From: Pseudomonadota bacterium
GTDB lineage: Bacteria > Pseudomonadota > Gammaproteobacteria > Burkholderiales > Burkholderiaceae_C
DNA: 64,000 nucleotides
Reading direction: 5' to 3'
Assembly: GCA_020161065.1 (NCBI GenBank)
Contig: JAIUPH010000026.1
Span: forward strand, 164,621-228,620
Shown one piece after another: positions 47,701-55,269 of the stretch. The translations under genes were made by a program, and so were the position numbers. How positions within the stretch are numbered: position 1 is the stretch's first letter; each line of letters opens with the position of its first letter. The notes beneath the pieces were generated by a model. It had not been told where the DNA came from, made no database searches, and worked only from the letters and a program-made list of their open reading frames with translations.

Positions 47701-48719
47701 CCGACAGCTGGAAGACGCAAGCCGAGGGCGACCGCAAGCTGGCGCAGCTCTACCTGTCGCGCATGCAATACGCCTACGGCCCGGACGAAGCCGAATGGGG
47801 CCGCTCCGGCGTCTCCACCGCGGGCAAGTTGAACCTCTACGCCGAGCATTTGCGCGGCACCGAGGCCGCGGTGCTGGCGCGCAGCAGCGCGCTGTACGGC
47901 ATGCTGACCACCGACGACCCCTTCCAGTACCTGGGCGGCATCGGCCTGGCGGTGCGCCAGCTCGACGGCAAGGCGCCCGAGCTCTACATCAGCAACCTGC
48001 GCGGCAGCGGCGCCGGCAAGGTCGAAGGCGCGGCCGGCTTCCTGGCCAAGGAGCTGGCGACGCGCAACTTCCACCCCGGCTACATCCAGGGCCTGATGGC
48101 CGAAGGCTACGCCGGCACGCTGCAGGTGCTGGACGGCGTCAACAACTTCGCCGGCTGGCAAAGCGTGGCGCGCGAGATCGTGCGCGACGACCAGTGGCAG
48201 GAATTCATGGACGTCTACGTGCGCGACAAACATAACCTTGGACTCAAACGCTGGTTCGAGGCCCACAACCCGCACGCGCTGGCGCAAAGCATCGAGCGCA
48301 TGCTGGAAGCCGCGCGCCTGGGCCAGTGGAAGGCCGATCCGCAAAGCGTGGCCGAGTTGAAAGCGCGCTACCGCGAGCTGGCCCAACGCCACGACGTGCG
48401 CAGCGACAACGCCACCTTCAAGGCCTACGTCGACGCCGGCTTCGGGCTGCAGGCGCCGGCTGCCGCGCAGCCGCCGGCTGCGGCCGCCGCGGCGCAAGCC
48501 GCGCCAGCCACCGCAGAACCGCCATCGCCGGCACCGCCCCCACCGCCGCCGATCCGCGGCCTGCGGCTGGACCGCGTGCTGCCCACCGTCACCCCCAGCG
48601 ACCTGCCCGGCACGCTGCTGGCGCTGCTGCTGATCGTGCTGGCCACCGCCGGCGGCGCGTGGCGCGCGCGGCCGCTGTCGCGCCCTGAATCGACACCCTT
48701 GACCCCGAGCCCCGCATGA
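44733..48719 (+). CDS. hmuS: periplasmic, membrane-anchored CobN-like chelatase (HmuS type)
   Basis: A 1328-aa CobN/BchH-family protein. Unlike cobaltochelatase CobN it starts with a signal peptide (FLLGLLWFVTMAAPAAAQAAG) and ends with a Pro-rich linker (about 1245-1270) and a membrane helix (LLALLLIVLATAGGAW, about 1293-1308), placing the body in the periplasm. Chelatase motifs are present: HFGTHGTQEWLPGKE (about 544), EVHDHLHEL and SSESGRYGTG (about 974). In Bacteroidetes, HmuS of this kind removes iron from haem. No CobS/CobT ATPase genes are near. The stop overlaps the ExbB-like start, so it probably works with that pair. Confidence 0.85.
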   Translation: MRAFLLGLLWFVTMAAPAAAQAAGRVLIVTASPVAPGKFVTLAREAQAQGLSIEARYAEKLGAEPGPALWDGADLVLIDAPRQHIEDYVRAKLGAALPALAAKPHVWLPTQAPKPGGGLDAAFAQRLHAYYVNGGRANTRALLQLLDAQIRRQDWRGLPPPQVFPPAALYHPALPSTVVATAAEYLAWKGVDPRQPHPPIVGIAFHQQTVSAEQTGLIDALVQRIEAGGAIAMPFYSPVLDPDAMRRLLSVDGKLIADVLINTQITLSPELRRNELQAMGIPVVQAMVYRRGDADAWRADPQGVPLMDVPFYLAQAEYTGISDIQTAAATRKSDEQLEAIAPQADAVAAKALNLARLRHLPAADKKLAIFFWNYPAGEKNLSASFMNLPRSLSGTLAALHDAGYRTERVAETPLTLQLQRLLAPGYRAPQDQSALRELLRDGLAAKLPLAAYRAWLTTLPAAVQAALRDRWGDPARSSMVLDDAFVIPRLQLGNVTLLPQPGRGERGDDREKALYHSTSAVPPHHYLAAYLWVRQPFKADALVHFGTHGTQEWLPGKERGLSVHDWPMLAVGDVPVLYPYIVDNIGEATQAKRRGRAVIISHQTPAFAPAGLHDKLTRIHDLLHQWLAQDAGGVKDRLRAQFLDGVRAERIDRDLGWAAERIEQDFPRFLSEVHDHLHELAHSAQPMGLHSFGQGSGEQWRIATVLMMLGKDFWEGVADTAAGEEADEMLVGDYTKLPESKPYRTLAALLKDGTLPPGLKPERAGQARDWYDQLGAQGELRGLLDGLAGRYIPTSYGGDPIKNPDALPTGRNLYGFDPSRVPTKAAWEAGQQALQALLAAHRAKTGKLPAKLAFTLWSVETMRHFGLLEAQALWALGVEPVWDAGGRVSDVRLVPRDRLGRPRVDVVLSATGLYRDHFPNVMKQLARAAQLASEADEADNPVADNARRIGAQLQRQGVPAAEARRAGATRIFSSESGRYGTGLDDAALATDSWKTQAEGDRKLAQLYLSRMQYAYGPDEAEWGRSGVSTAGKLNLYAEHLRGTEAAVLARSSALYGMLTTDDPFQYLGGIGLAVRQLDGKAPELYISNLRGSGAGKVEGAAGFLAKELATRNFHPGYIQGLMAEGYAGTLQVLDGVNNFAGWQSVAREIVRDDQWQEFMDVYVRDKHNLGLKRWFEAHNPHALAQSIERMLEAARLGQWKADPQSVAELKARYRELAQRHDVRSDNATFKAYVDAGFGLQAPAAAQPPAAAAAAQAAPATAEPPSPAPPPPPPIRGLRLDRVLPTVTPSDLPGTLLALLLIVLATAGGAWRARPLSRPESTPLTPSPA

Positions 48720-49204
48720 CCCCCTGGATCGAAAACACCATGTACGCGGTGGCGCAGCTCTTCTTGCTGCCCACGCTGGCGCTGATTGCGCTGCTGTTCC
48801 TCTACGCCTTCTGGCTGCTGGGCGAGTTCGCGGTGCTGGCTTGGGCGCGGCGCCACGGCGGCGGGCGCCCGCTGGTCGCGGCGCAGCGTGCGCAAGGACC
48901 CTTGAGCGCCGACGAACTGGACCTGCGCGCCCACAAGCTGCTGGAAGGCCCGCGCATCGCCAGCCGCGTGGCGCCGCTCTTGGGCCTGGTGGCCACGATG
49001 ATCCCGATGGGCCCGGCGCTCAAGGGCCTGGCCGACGGCAACCTGGCGCAGGTCTCGCAGAACATGACGGTGGCCTTCTCGGCGGTGATCCTGGCGCTGA
49101 TCGCGGCGGCCCTCGCGTTCTGGATCTCCAACGTGCGACGTCGCTGGCTGGCCGAGGAGCTGCTGGAGATCGGCGCTGCGGCCGCGCCCAAGGCCGGGGC
49201 CTGA
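48716..49204 (+). CDS. MotA/TolQ/ExbB-like proton-channel protein of the haem locus
   Basis: A 162-aa membrane protein with an N-terminal helix (LFLLPTLALIALLFLYAFWLL) and two more (about 84-104 and 115-136) bearing APLLGLVATMIPMGPALKGL, the ExbB/TolQ signature region. It is shorter than the canonical ExbB at 56057. Its ATG overlaps the CobN-like stop by 4 bp. Together with DUF2149 it likely forms a motor dedicated to this haem system. Confidence 0.88.
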   Translation: MTPWIENTMYAVAQLFLLPTLALIALLFLYAFWLLGEFAVLAWARRHGGGRPLVAAQRAQGPLSADELDLRAHKLLEGPRIASRVAPLLGLVATMIPMGPALKGLADGNLAQVSQNMTVAFSAVILALIAAALAFWISNVRRRWLAEELLEIGAAAAPKAGA

Positions 49205-49207
49205 GCG

Positions 49208-49546
49208 ATGGCCATCAAGCTGCTGCACGAGCCCGACAGCGACGACCCCATCCTGTCGGTCGTCAACCTGATCGACATCTTTCTGGTCATCATTGCGGCA
49301 TTGCTGATCACCGTCGCGCAGAACCCGCTGCTCAACCCCTTCAACCCGCGCGACGTCACCGTCATCACCGACCCCGGCAAGCCCAACATGGAAATCGTCG
49401 TCAAGAAGGGCGAGAAGATCGAGCGCTACAAAGCCAGCGGCGCCATCGGCAGCGGCGACGGCGAGAAAGCCGGCGTCGCCTACCGCATGAAGGACGGCTC
49501 GATCGTCTACGTGCCCGAAGGCGCCAAGGCCGGTGGCGGGCCGTGA
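49208..49546 (+). CDS. DUF2149 protein, ExbD/MotB-like partner
   Basis: A 112-aa protein: one membrane helix with an Asp at its start (LIDIFLVIIAALLITVA, about residues 20-36), then a small periplasmic domain (VVKKGEKIERYKASG). An Asp in the helix fits an ExbD-like proton-carrying residue. DUF2149 proteins accompany ExbB-like and HmuS genes. It overlaps the ChaN start by 1 bp. Confidence 0.85.
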   Translation: MAIKLLHEPDSDDPILSVVNLIDIFLVIIAALLITVAQNPLLNPFNPRDVTVITDPGKPNMEIVVKKGEKIERYKASGAIGSGDGEKAGVAYRMKDGSIVYVPEGAKAGGGP

Positions 49547-50421
49547 TGCGCCGACGTCAAGTGTTAGGCAGCGGCGGCTTGCTGCTGGCCGGCTGCGCCG
49601 CAACGCCGGCCGCGGCCGAAGACCGCATCGTCGACACCGCCAGCGGCCGCGAGATCGGCCGCGGCGAACTGGTGGCCCGCCTGCGCGCCGCCGACCTCGT
49701 GCTGCTGGGCGAGCAGCACGACAACGTGCACCACCACCGGCGCCGCGCCGCGCTGATCACCGAGCTGAGCGCGGCGCCCGGCGCGGCCACCGTGATCGTC
49801 GCCGAACACCTGCCGCGCGGCCAGCGCGTGGGCCCCGGCGCCGAGCCGCTGTCGCGGCTGCAGGCCGCCGGCTTCGACCCCAAGGGCTGGGGCTGGCCGC
49901 AGCACGAAGGCCTGTTCGCGCCGCTGCTGGCCGCCGGCATCCCCGTGCTGGGCGGCAACGCGCCGCTGGACGTGGTGCGCGCCGTGGCCCGACAGGGCGA
50001 CGCCGCGCTGCCGCCCGACCTGGCCGCGGCCATCGCCGCCGCGCCGCTGCCGCCCGCGGCCCAGGCCGCGCTGGACCACGAGCTGCTGGACAGCCACTGC
50101 GGCCAGTTGCCCGCGGCCCGCGTGCCCGCCATGCGCGCCGCCCAGCGCCTGCGCGACGCCAGCATGGCCGCCGCCTTGCTGGCCGCCGCCGACGCCGGCG
50201 CCAAGCCCGCCCTGCTGGTGGCCGGCAACGGCCACGTGCGCAGCGACCTCGGCGTGCCCGTGCTGCTGCGCGCGCAGCGCCCGGCGCTGCGCATCGTCAG
50301 CGTCTGCTTCGTCGAGTCGGATGCATCCACCATGCCCTGCGACTACCGCTGGATCACGCCCGGGCCGCCAACGCCGCGGCAGGACCCTTGCGCGGGGTTC
50401 AAGATGCCGGCGCGTGGGTGA
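49546..50421 (+). CDS. ChaN family haem-binding lipoprotein
   Basis: A 291-aa protein with a lipobox at LLLAGC (residues 12-17), preceded by an RRR stretch that could suit Tat export. The ChaN motif LLGEQHDNVHHHRRRA is near residue 45 and the C-terminal VAGNGHVRSDLGVP near residue 225. ChaN binds haem with histidines and belongs to the same family as PhuW. It closes the haem operon and would act at the membrane near the chelatase. Confidence 0.87.
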   Translation: MRRRQVLGSGGLLLAGCAATPAAAEDRIVDTASGREIGRGELVARLRAADLVLLGEQHDNVHHHRRRAALITELSAAPGAATVIVAEHLPRGQRVGPGAEPLSRLQAAGFDPKGWGWPQHEGLFAPLLAAGIPVLGGNAPLDVVRAVARQGDAALPPDLAAAIAAAPLPPAAQAALDHELLDSHCGQLPAARVPAMRAAQRLRDASMAAALLAAADAGAKPALLVAGNGHVRSDLGVPVLLRAQRPALRIVSVCFVESDASTMPCDYRWITPGPPTPRQDPCAGFKMPARG

Positions 50422-50479
50422 ATGCCGAGGTGCTGCGAGTCGTTGTCCTCCGCAGCCGCCTTGCGCTTAACCTCCCCCC

Positions 50480-51550
50480 ATGACCACCCTGCACCCCTTC
50501 TGCACCCGGATGGGCCTGCGCCATCCCATCATCCAGGCGCCGATGGCCGGCGTGGCGACGCCGGCGCTGGCGGCGGCGGTCAGCGGGGCCGGCGGCTTGG
50601 GCTCGCTGGGCATCGGCGCCAGCACGGTGGCGCAGGCGCGGCAGATGATCGAGCAGACGCGCGCGCTCGGCGTCGGGCCGCTCAACGTCAACGTGTTCTG
50701 CCACGCGCCGGCGGTGCGTGATGCGGCGCGCGAGGCGGCCTGGCTGCAGCACCTGGCGCCGCTGTTCCGGCCATTCGGCGCCACGCCGCCGGCGGCGCTG
50801 GCCGAGGTGTATCGCAGCTTCGTCGGCGACGACGAGGCCTTCGAGATGCTGCTGCAACAGCGGCCGGCGGTGGTCAGCTTCCACTTCGGGCTGCCGCCGC
50901 GCGAGCGCATCGCGGCGCTGCAGGCCGCCGGCTGCCTGACGCTGGCGACGGCCACCAGCCTCGACGAGGCGGCGCAGATCGAAGCGGCCGGCGTCGACGC
51001 CATCGTCGCCCAGGGCATCGAGGCCGGCGGCCACCGCGGGCTGTTCGACCCCACGGCCGACGACCAGCGCTGGAGCACCGCCGTCTTGCTGCGGCTGCTG
51101 CGGCGGCACACGCGGCTGCCGCTGGTCGCTGCCGGCGGCATCATGGACGGCGCCGGCATCCGCGCGATGCTGGACCTCGGCGCCGCCGCGGTGCAGATGG
51201 GCACGGCTTTCGTGCCGTGCCCGGAGTCGTCGGCGTCGCCGGCCTATCGGGCGCAGTTGAAGGACCCGCGTCGCGCGGCGCGCACGCGGCTGACGGCGGT
51301 GCTCTCCGGTCGCCCGGCGCGCGGCCTGGTCAACCGGTTGATCGAGCATGGCGAGGCGCCCGGCAGCCCGCCGCCGGCGGCCTATCCGCTGGCCTACGAC
51401 GTGGCCAAGCAGCTTCACGCCGCGGCCGCCGCGCAGGGCCAGCACGAGTTCGCCGCGCACTGGGCCGGCCAGGGCGCGCCGCTGGCGCGCGAGCTGCCGG
51501 CGGCCGAGCTGGTGGCGCGGCTGGTGGACGAGTGGCAGGCGGCTGAGTAG
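50480..51550 (+). CDS. nitronate monooxygenase / 2-nitropropane dioxygenase family FMN enzyme
   Basis: FMN-dependent TIM-barrel enzyme of 356 aa that oxidises alkyl nitronates (or a related enoyl substrate). Motifs: [28 protein letters not shown] (start IIQAP, end SLG) at residue 16 on, GIEAGGHRG near residue 175, and [12 protein letters not shown]-type [11 protein letters not shown] near residue 214. It follows chaN by 58 bp and may be read through from it, though no haem link is known. Confidence 0.88.
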   Translation: MTTLHPFCTRMGLRHPIIQAPMAGVATPALAAAVSGAGGLGSLGIGASTVAQARQMIEQTRALGVGPLNVNVFCHAPAVRDAAREAAWLQHLAPLFRPFGATPPAALAEVYRSFVGDDEAFEMLLQQRPAVVSFHFGLPPRERIAALQAAGCLTLATATSLDEAAQIEAAGVDAIVAQGIEAGGHRGLFDPTADDQRWSTAVLLRLLRRHTRLPLVAAGGIMDGAGIRAMLDLGAAAVQMGTAFVPCPESSASPAYRAQLKDPRRAARTRLTAVLSGRPARGLVNRLIEHGEAPGSPPPAAYPLAYDVAKQLHAAAAAQGQHEFAAHWAGQGAPLARELPAAELVARLVDEWQAAE

Positions 51551-51603
51551 CGGGCGAAGTGAGGCGGAAGGGCGACGGACGGGCGGCCGAGCCGCCTGCC
51601 CAA

Positions 51604-52779
51604 TCAGCCCAGCGGCACCAGGTGGTTGTCGATCGCCAGCGCGATCGGCCAGCGCAGCATCTTGGCCGGCTGGCTGGGGTGCCAGCGCGCCAGGCCGCGC
51701 GCGGCGGCGATGTACACGCCGTCGGGGCTGGTGCGGCCGTCGTCTTCGGTGCGCCAGGGCGCCAGCGCCCCGGCGCGTTCCAGCTCGCCCACGGTCTGCA
51801 GCGTCTCGGGCCGGCGCGGGTCCCAGCGCAGCACGTGATGTGAGCGTTCGCTCGCCAGGAAGAAACCACCCACCGGGCCGGGTGCGATGTCGCTGGAATA
51901 GCCTTTGCCGATGGCCTGGCGGCTGGGGACGACGAATCGCTGGCCGTCGCAGACGGCCAGCAGCGGCGCTTCGGCGCGGCGGCCGGGGTCGTCGTGCTCG
52001 GCCTGCAGGGCCACGCCGACCAGCGGCTCGCTGCCGTGGCCGATGGCCAGGTGGCGCAGGCTCAGGCGCGGGTCGTCCAGTTCCCAGCGGCCGATCTGGG
52101 CGCCGCTGGCCACGTCCAGCGCCACCAGCGAGGGCTGCATGCGGTCGAGGTCGCGCTTGCGGTCCAGCGCGGCGCGCAGGATGCCGCCGTTGGCGATCCA
52201 CAACCGGCCCGCGGCGTCGAAGCGGATGTCGTGCGGCTCGATGCCGCCGCTCGGCCACTCGCCCACGCGGCGCAGCGTCTGCGGGTCGCGCAGGCTGATC
52301 CAGCCGGCGCTGTCGGCAGCGTCGGTCTCGCTGGTGACGAGGTGGCGGCGATCGGGCGTCCAGGTCACGTGGCCGTTGAAGGTGCGGCGGTTGCCTTCGT
52401 CGGCCAGCGCGTGGCGCGCCAGCACCTCGCCGCGGCCGCCCACGTGCAGCAGCCAGCGGCCCGGCCGGTAGGCCACGGCGAAGAAGCCGCCGCTGCCGTC
52501 GGCCAGCAGGCCATGCACGCGGTCGGGCACCGGCACGGCGGCGCGGATCAGCAGCCGGCCGTCGTCCCAGTCGGGCTCCAGGATGCCCACGTGGTCGCGC
52601 TCCGGCCCGTCGCCCAGCACCTCGCCCTGCGGCGAGAGCGTCTGCGCGCAGCGCCAGGCGGCGGCCACGGCCATCGGCTTGGCGGCGCCGGCCTGCGCGG
52701 CCGCGCCCAGCGGCCAACCGGCCATGACGGCGGCGGCGGCCAGCCAGTGGCGACGGCGCTGATCGATCGGCAAAGGCAT
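51604..52779 (-). CDS. DUF1513 exported beta-propeller protein
   Basis: A 391-aa protein with an N-terminal signal containing RRRHWLAAAAVMAGWPLGAAA, compatible with Tat export. The rest shows propeller-like repeats: RTFNGHVTWTPDRRHLVTSE, IEPHDIRFDAAGRLWIANGG, LRHLAIG. DUF1513 proteins are found in iron-acquisition clusters (for example with EfeO-like lipoproteins). A Fur-box-like site lies about 10 bp upstream of its start. Confidence 0.85.
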   Translation of the reverse strand: MPLPIDQRRRHWLAAAAVMAGWPLGAAAQAGAAKPMAVAAAWRCAQTLSPQGEVLGDGPERDHVGILEPDWDDGRLLIRAAVPVPDRVHGLLADGSGGFFAVAYRPGRWLLHVGGRGEVLARHALADEGNRRTFNGHVTWTPDRRHLVTSETDAADSAGWISLRDPQTLRRVGEWPSGGIEPHDIRFDAAGRLWIANGGILRAALDRKRDLDRMQPSLVALDVASGAQIGRWELDDPRLSLRHLAIGHGSEPLVGVALQAEHDDPGRRAEAPLLAVCDGQRFVVPSRQAIGKGYSSDIAPGPVGGFFLASERSHHVLRWDPRRPETLQTVGELERAGALAPWRTEDDGRTSPDGVYIAAARGLARWHPSQPAKMLRWPIALAIDNHLVPLG

Positions 52780-52789
52780 GGCGGATCTC

Positions 52790-52815
52790 TTGAGAATGAG
52801 AATGAATCGCGATTG
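52790..52815 (-). promoter_or_regulatory. Fur box upstream of the DUF1513 gene
   Basis: Read on the minus strand the site is AATCGCGATTCATTCTCATT followed by CTC, with overlapping repeats of the GAGAATGA / TCATTCTC hexamer type. It sits just before the DUF1513 ATG (52779) and 212 bp from the EF-G-like start on the other side. Iron repression of DUF1513 is likely; an effect on the GTPase is possible but less so. Confidence 0.68.
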
Positions 52816-53027
52816 TGCAAAGTGCGGCCGGACCCGGTTTGCGGTGGCGCAAGCCGCCGGCGTTCTGCCGGGCGCCGACGCGACAGGCCGGCGCCGCCGC
52901 CCGGCTGCTGGTTGTGGCGCGGCGCCGAAAGGCGTACGCTGGCTTTCGCGCCCGTGCGAGCCTGAACACGTTTTTCAACGACACAGCCCGCCAAGTGGCG
53001 CAAGGGCCGGCTGCAGGAGATGACCTC

Positions 53028-55088
53028 ATGCCAAGCCCAGCCCACGGCGCCAGCGCCGCGATCGAACGCATCCGCACGCTGGCGCTGGTCGGCCCTTCGG
53101 CCGCCGGCAAGACGCTGCTGGCCGAAGCGCTGCTGCAACGCGCCGGCGCCATCGGCGCCATGGGCAGCATCGAACGCGGCAGCACGGTCAGCGATGCCGA
53201 CCCGCTGGAACGCCGCATGCAGCATTCGCTGAACGGCAGCGTGCTGCACCTGGACCACGCCGACACCCGCATCCACCTGATCGACACCCCCGGCGGCGCC
53301 GACTTCCTGGGCCAGAGCCTGCCGGCGCTGGAGGCGGTGGAGACCGCGGCGGTGGTGATCAACGCGGCCACCGGGATCGAGCCGATGGCGGTGCGCATGA
53401 TGGAGTACGCCGCCTCGCGCCACCTCGACCGGCTGATCGTCGTCAACCGCATCGACGCCGCGCCCGAGAAGCTGCCCGCGCTGCTGGCGCAGATCCAGGC
53501 CACCTTCGGCAAGGAGTGCCTGCCGCTGAACCTGCCCGACAACGGCGCCGCCCGGGTGGTGGACTGCTTCTACAACCGCGAAGGCCACAGCGACTTCGGC
53601 GCCGTCGACGCCGCGCACCGCGCGCTGGTGGAGCAGGTGGTGGAGGTCGACGCGGCTTTCGTCGACCGTTACCTGAACGACGGCGACGTCGACGCCGCCG
53701 AGCTGCACGCGCCGCTGGAGCAGGCGCTGCGCGAGGGGCACCTGATCCCCGTGTGCTTCGTCTCCGCGAAGACCGGCGCCGGCGTGGCCGAGCTGCTGGA
53801 CGTGATCGTCAAGCTGCTGCCGAACCCGACCGAAGGCAACGCGCCCGACTTCCTCAACGGCGAGGGCGAGGCCGCGCAGCCGATGCACGCCACGCCCGAC
53901 CCGGCGCTGCACGTGCTGGCGCATGTCTTCAAGGTCACGGTGGACCCCTACGTCGGCAAGATGGGCATCCTGCGCGTGCACCAGGGCACGGTCACGCCCA
54001 ACAGCCTGCTGTACGTGGGCGACGGCCGCAAGCCTTTCAAGGTGGGCCATTTGTTCCTGCTGCAGGGCAAGGAGCACGTGGAGGTCAACAAGGCGCTGCC
54101 GGGCGACATCGTCGCCGTCGCCAAGGTCGACGAACTGCACTTCGACGCCGTGCTGCACGACGCCGCCGAGGACGACCACATCCACCTGGCGCCGCTGGAG
54201 TTTCCGGTGCCGGTGCACGGGCTGGCGATCGAGCCCAAGCGCCACGGCGACGAGCAGCGCATGTGGGAGATCCTGACCAAGCTGGTCGACGAAGACCCGT
54301 GCCTGAAGGTGGAGCACGTGGCCAGCACCAACGAGACCATCGTCTACGGCCTGGGCGAGCTGCACCTGCGCGTGCTGCTGGAGCGGCTGCGCGAGGTCTA
54401 CAAGTTCGAGGTCAACACGCGGCCGCCGCGCATCGCCTACCGCGAGACCGTCACCGCGCCGGCCGAAGGCCACCACCGGCACAAGAAGCAGACCGGCGGC
54501 GCCGGGCAGTTCGGCGAGGTGTTCCTGCGCATCGAGCCGCTGCCGCGCGGCGGCGGCTTCGAGTTCGTCGACCAGGTCAAGGGCGGCACCATTCCCGGCC
54601 AGTTCATCCCCGCGGTCGAGAAAGGCGTGCGCGAGGTGCTGGCGCACGGCGCCATCGCCGGCTACCCGGTGGTGGACGTGCGCGTGGTGGTCTACGACGG
54701 CAAGCACCACAGCGTGGACAGCAAGGAGATCGCGTTCGCGACGGCCGGCCGCAAGGCCTTCCTCGACGCCATCGGCAAGGCCCGGGCCATCGTGCTGGAG
54801 CCCATCGTCGCGGTGGAGATCAGCGCGCCCGACCAGTCCATGGGCGACATCACCGGCGACCTGTCGGCCAAGCGCGGCATGGTGACCGGCACCGCCAACC
54901 TGGCGATCGGCACCGTGGTCATCAAGGGCCAGGCGCCGATGTCGGAGCTGTCGGCCTACCAGAACCGGCTGAACGCGCTGACCGCCGGACAGGGGCGCTA
55001 CACGATCGCCTTGTCGCACTACGAGGCGGTGCCGCCGGCGGTGCAGCAGCAGCTCACGAGCGGCTTCAAGATTCGCGATGAGGAGTGA
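53028..55088 (+). CDS. elongation factor G-like GTPase (FusA2 type)
   Basis: A 686-aa translational GTPase with EF-G domain order. G1 is GPSAAGKT (residues 22-29) instead of the AHIDAGKT of true EF-G; G3 is DTPG and G4 NRID. Domains II-V follow, including HKKQTGGAGQFGEVFLRIEP and the C-terminal GDITGDLSAKRG. Proteins of this class are second copies whose role is unclear (ribosome or stress related). CAGGAG lies before ATG 53028. It is not near rpsL/rpsG, as true fusA would be. Confidence 0.85.
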   Translation: MPSPAHGASAAIERIRTLALVGPSAAGKTLLAEALLQRAGAIGAMGSIERGSTVSDADPLERRMQHSLNGSVLHLDHADTRIHLIDTPGGADFLGQSLPALEAVETAAVVINAATGIEPMAVRMMEYAASRHLDRLIVVNRIDAAPEKLPALLAQIQATFGKECLPLNLPDNGAARVVDCFYNREGHSDFGAVDAAHRALVEQVVEVDAAFVDRYLNDGDVDAAELHAPLEQALREGHLIPVCFVSAKTGAGVAELLDVIVKLLPNPTEGNAPDFLNGEGEAAQPMHATPDPALHVLAHVFKVTVDPYVGKMGILRVHQGTVTPNSLLYVGDGRKPFKVGHLFLLQGKEHVEVNKALPGDIVAVAKVDELHFDAVLHDAAEDDHIHLAPLEFPVPVHGLAIEPKRHGDEQRMWEILTKLVDEDPCLKVEHVASTNETIVYGLGELHLRVLLERLREVYKFEVNTRPPRIAYRETVTAPAEGHHRHKKQTGGAGQFGEVFLRIEPLPRGGGFEFVDQVKGGTIPGQFIPAVEKGVREVLAHGAIAGYPVVDVRVVVYDGKHHSVDSKEIAFATAGRKAFLDAIGKARAIVLEPIVAVEISAPDQSMGDITGDLSAKRGMVTGTANLAIGTVVIKGQAPMSELSAYQNRLNALTAGQGRYTIALSHYEAVPPAVQQQLTSGFKIRDEE

Positions 55089-55219
55089 GCGAGGCGCGTT
55101 CCTCGCCGTCTGACACAGCCGGGGCCGCGGTCCACTTCGTGGCCCGCTGCATGGCCCGCGTCATGGCCCGCTTTGCGCCAACGCAAGGCCGGGCCGCGCC
55201 TGTCGTTTTGCGACAACGT

Positions 55220-55250
55220 AATTGCGAATCATTCTCAGTAAAGTTATAGT
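55220..55250 (+). promoter_or_regulatory. Fur-regulated promoter of tonB-exbB-exbD
   Basis: AATTGCGAATCATTCTCAGT (55220-55239) is a strong Fur box. A -35 TTGCGA (55222-55227) and -10 TATAGT (55245-55250) are 17 bp apart, with the Fur box covering the -35 and spacer. A small stem, GTCG (55202-55205) with CGAC (55211-55214), lies just upstream. Confidence 0.78.
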
Positions 55251-55269
55251 TCACGGCTGAAACCGAACT

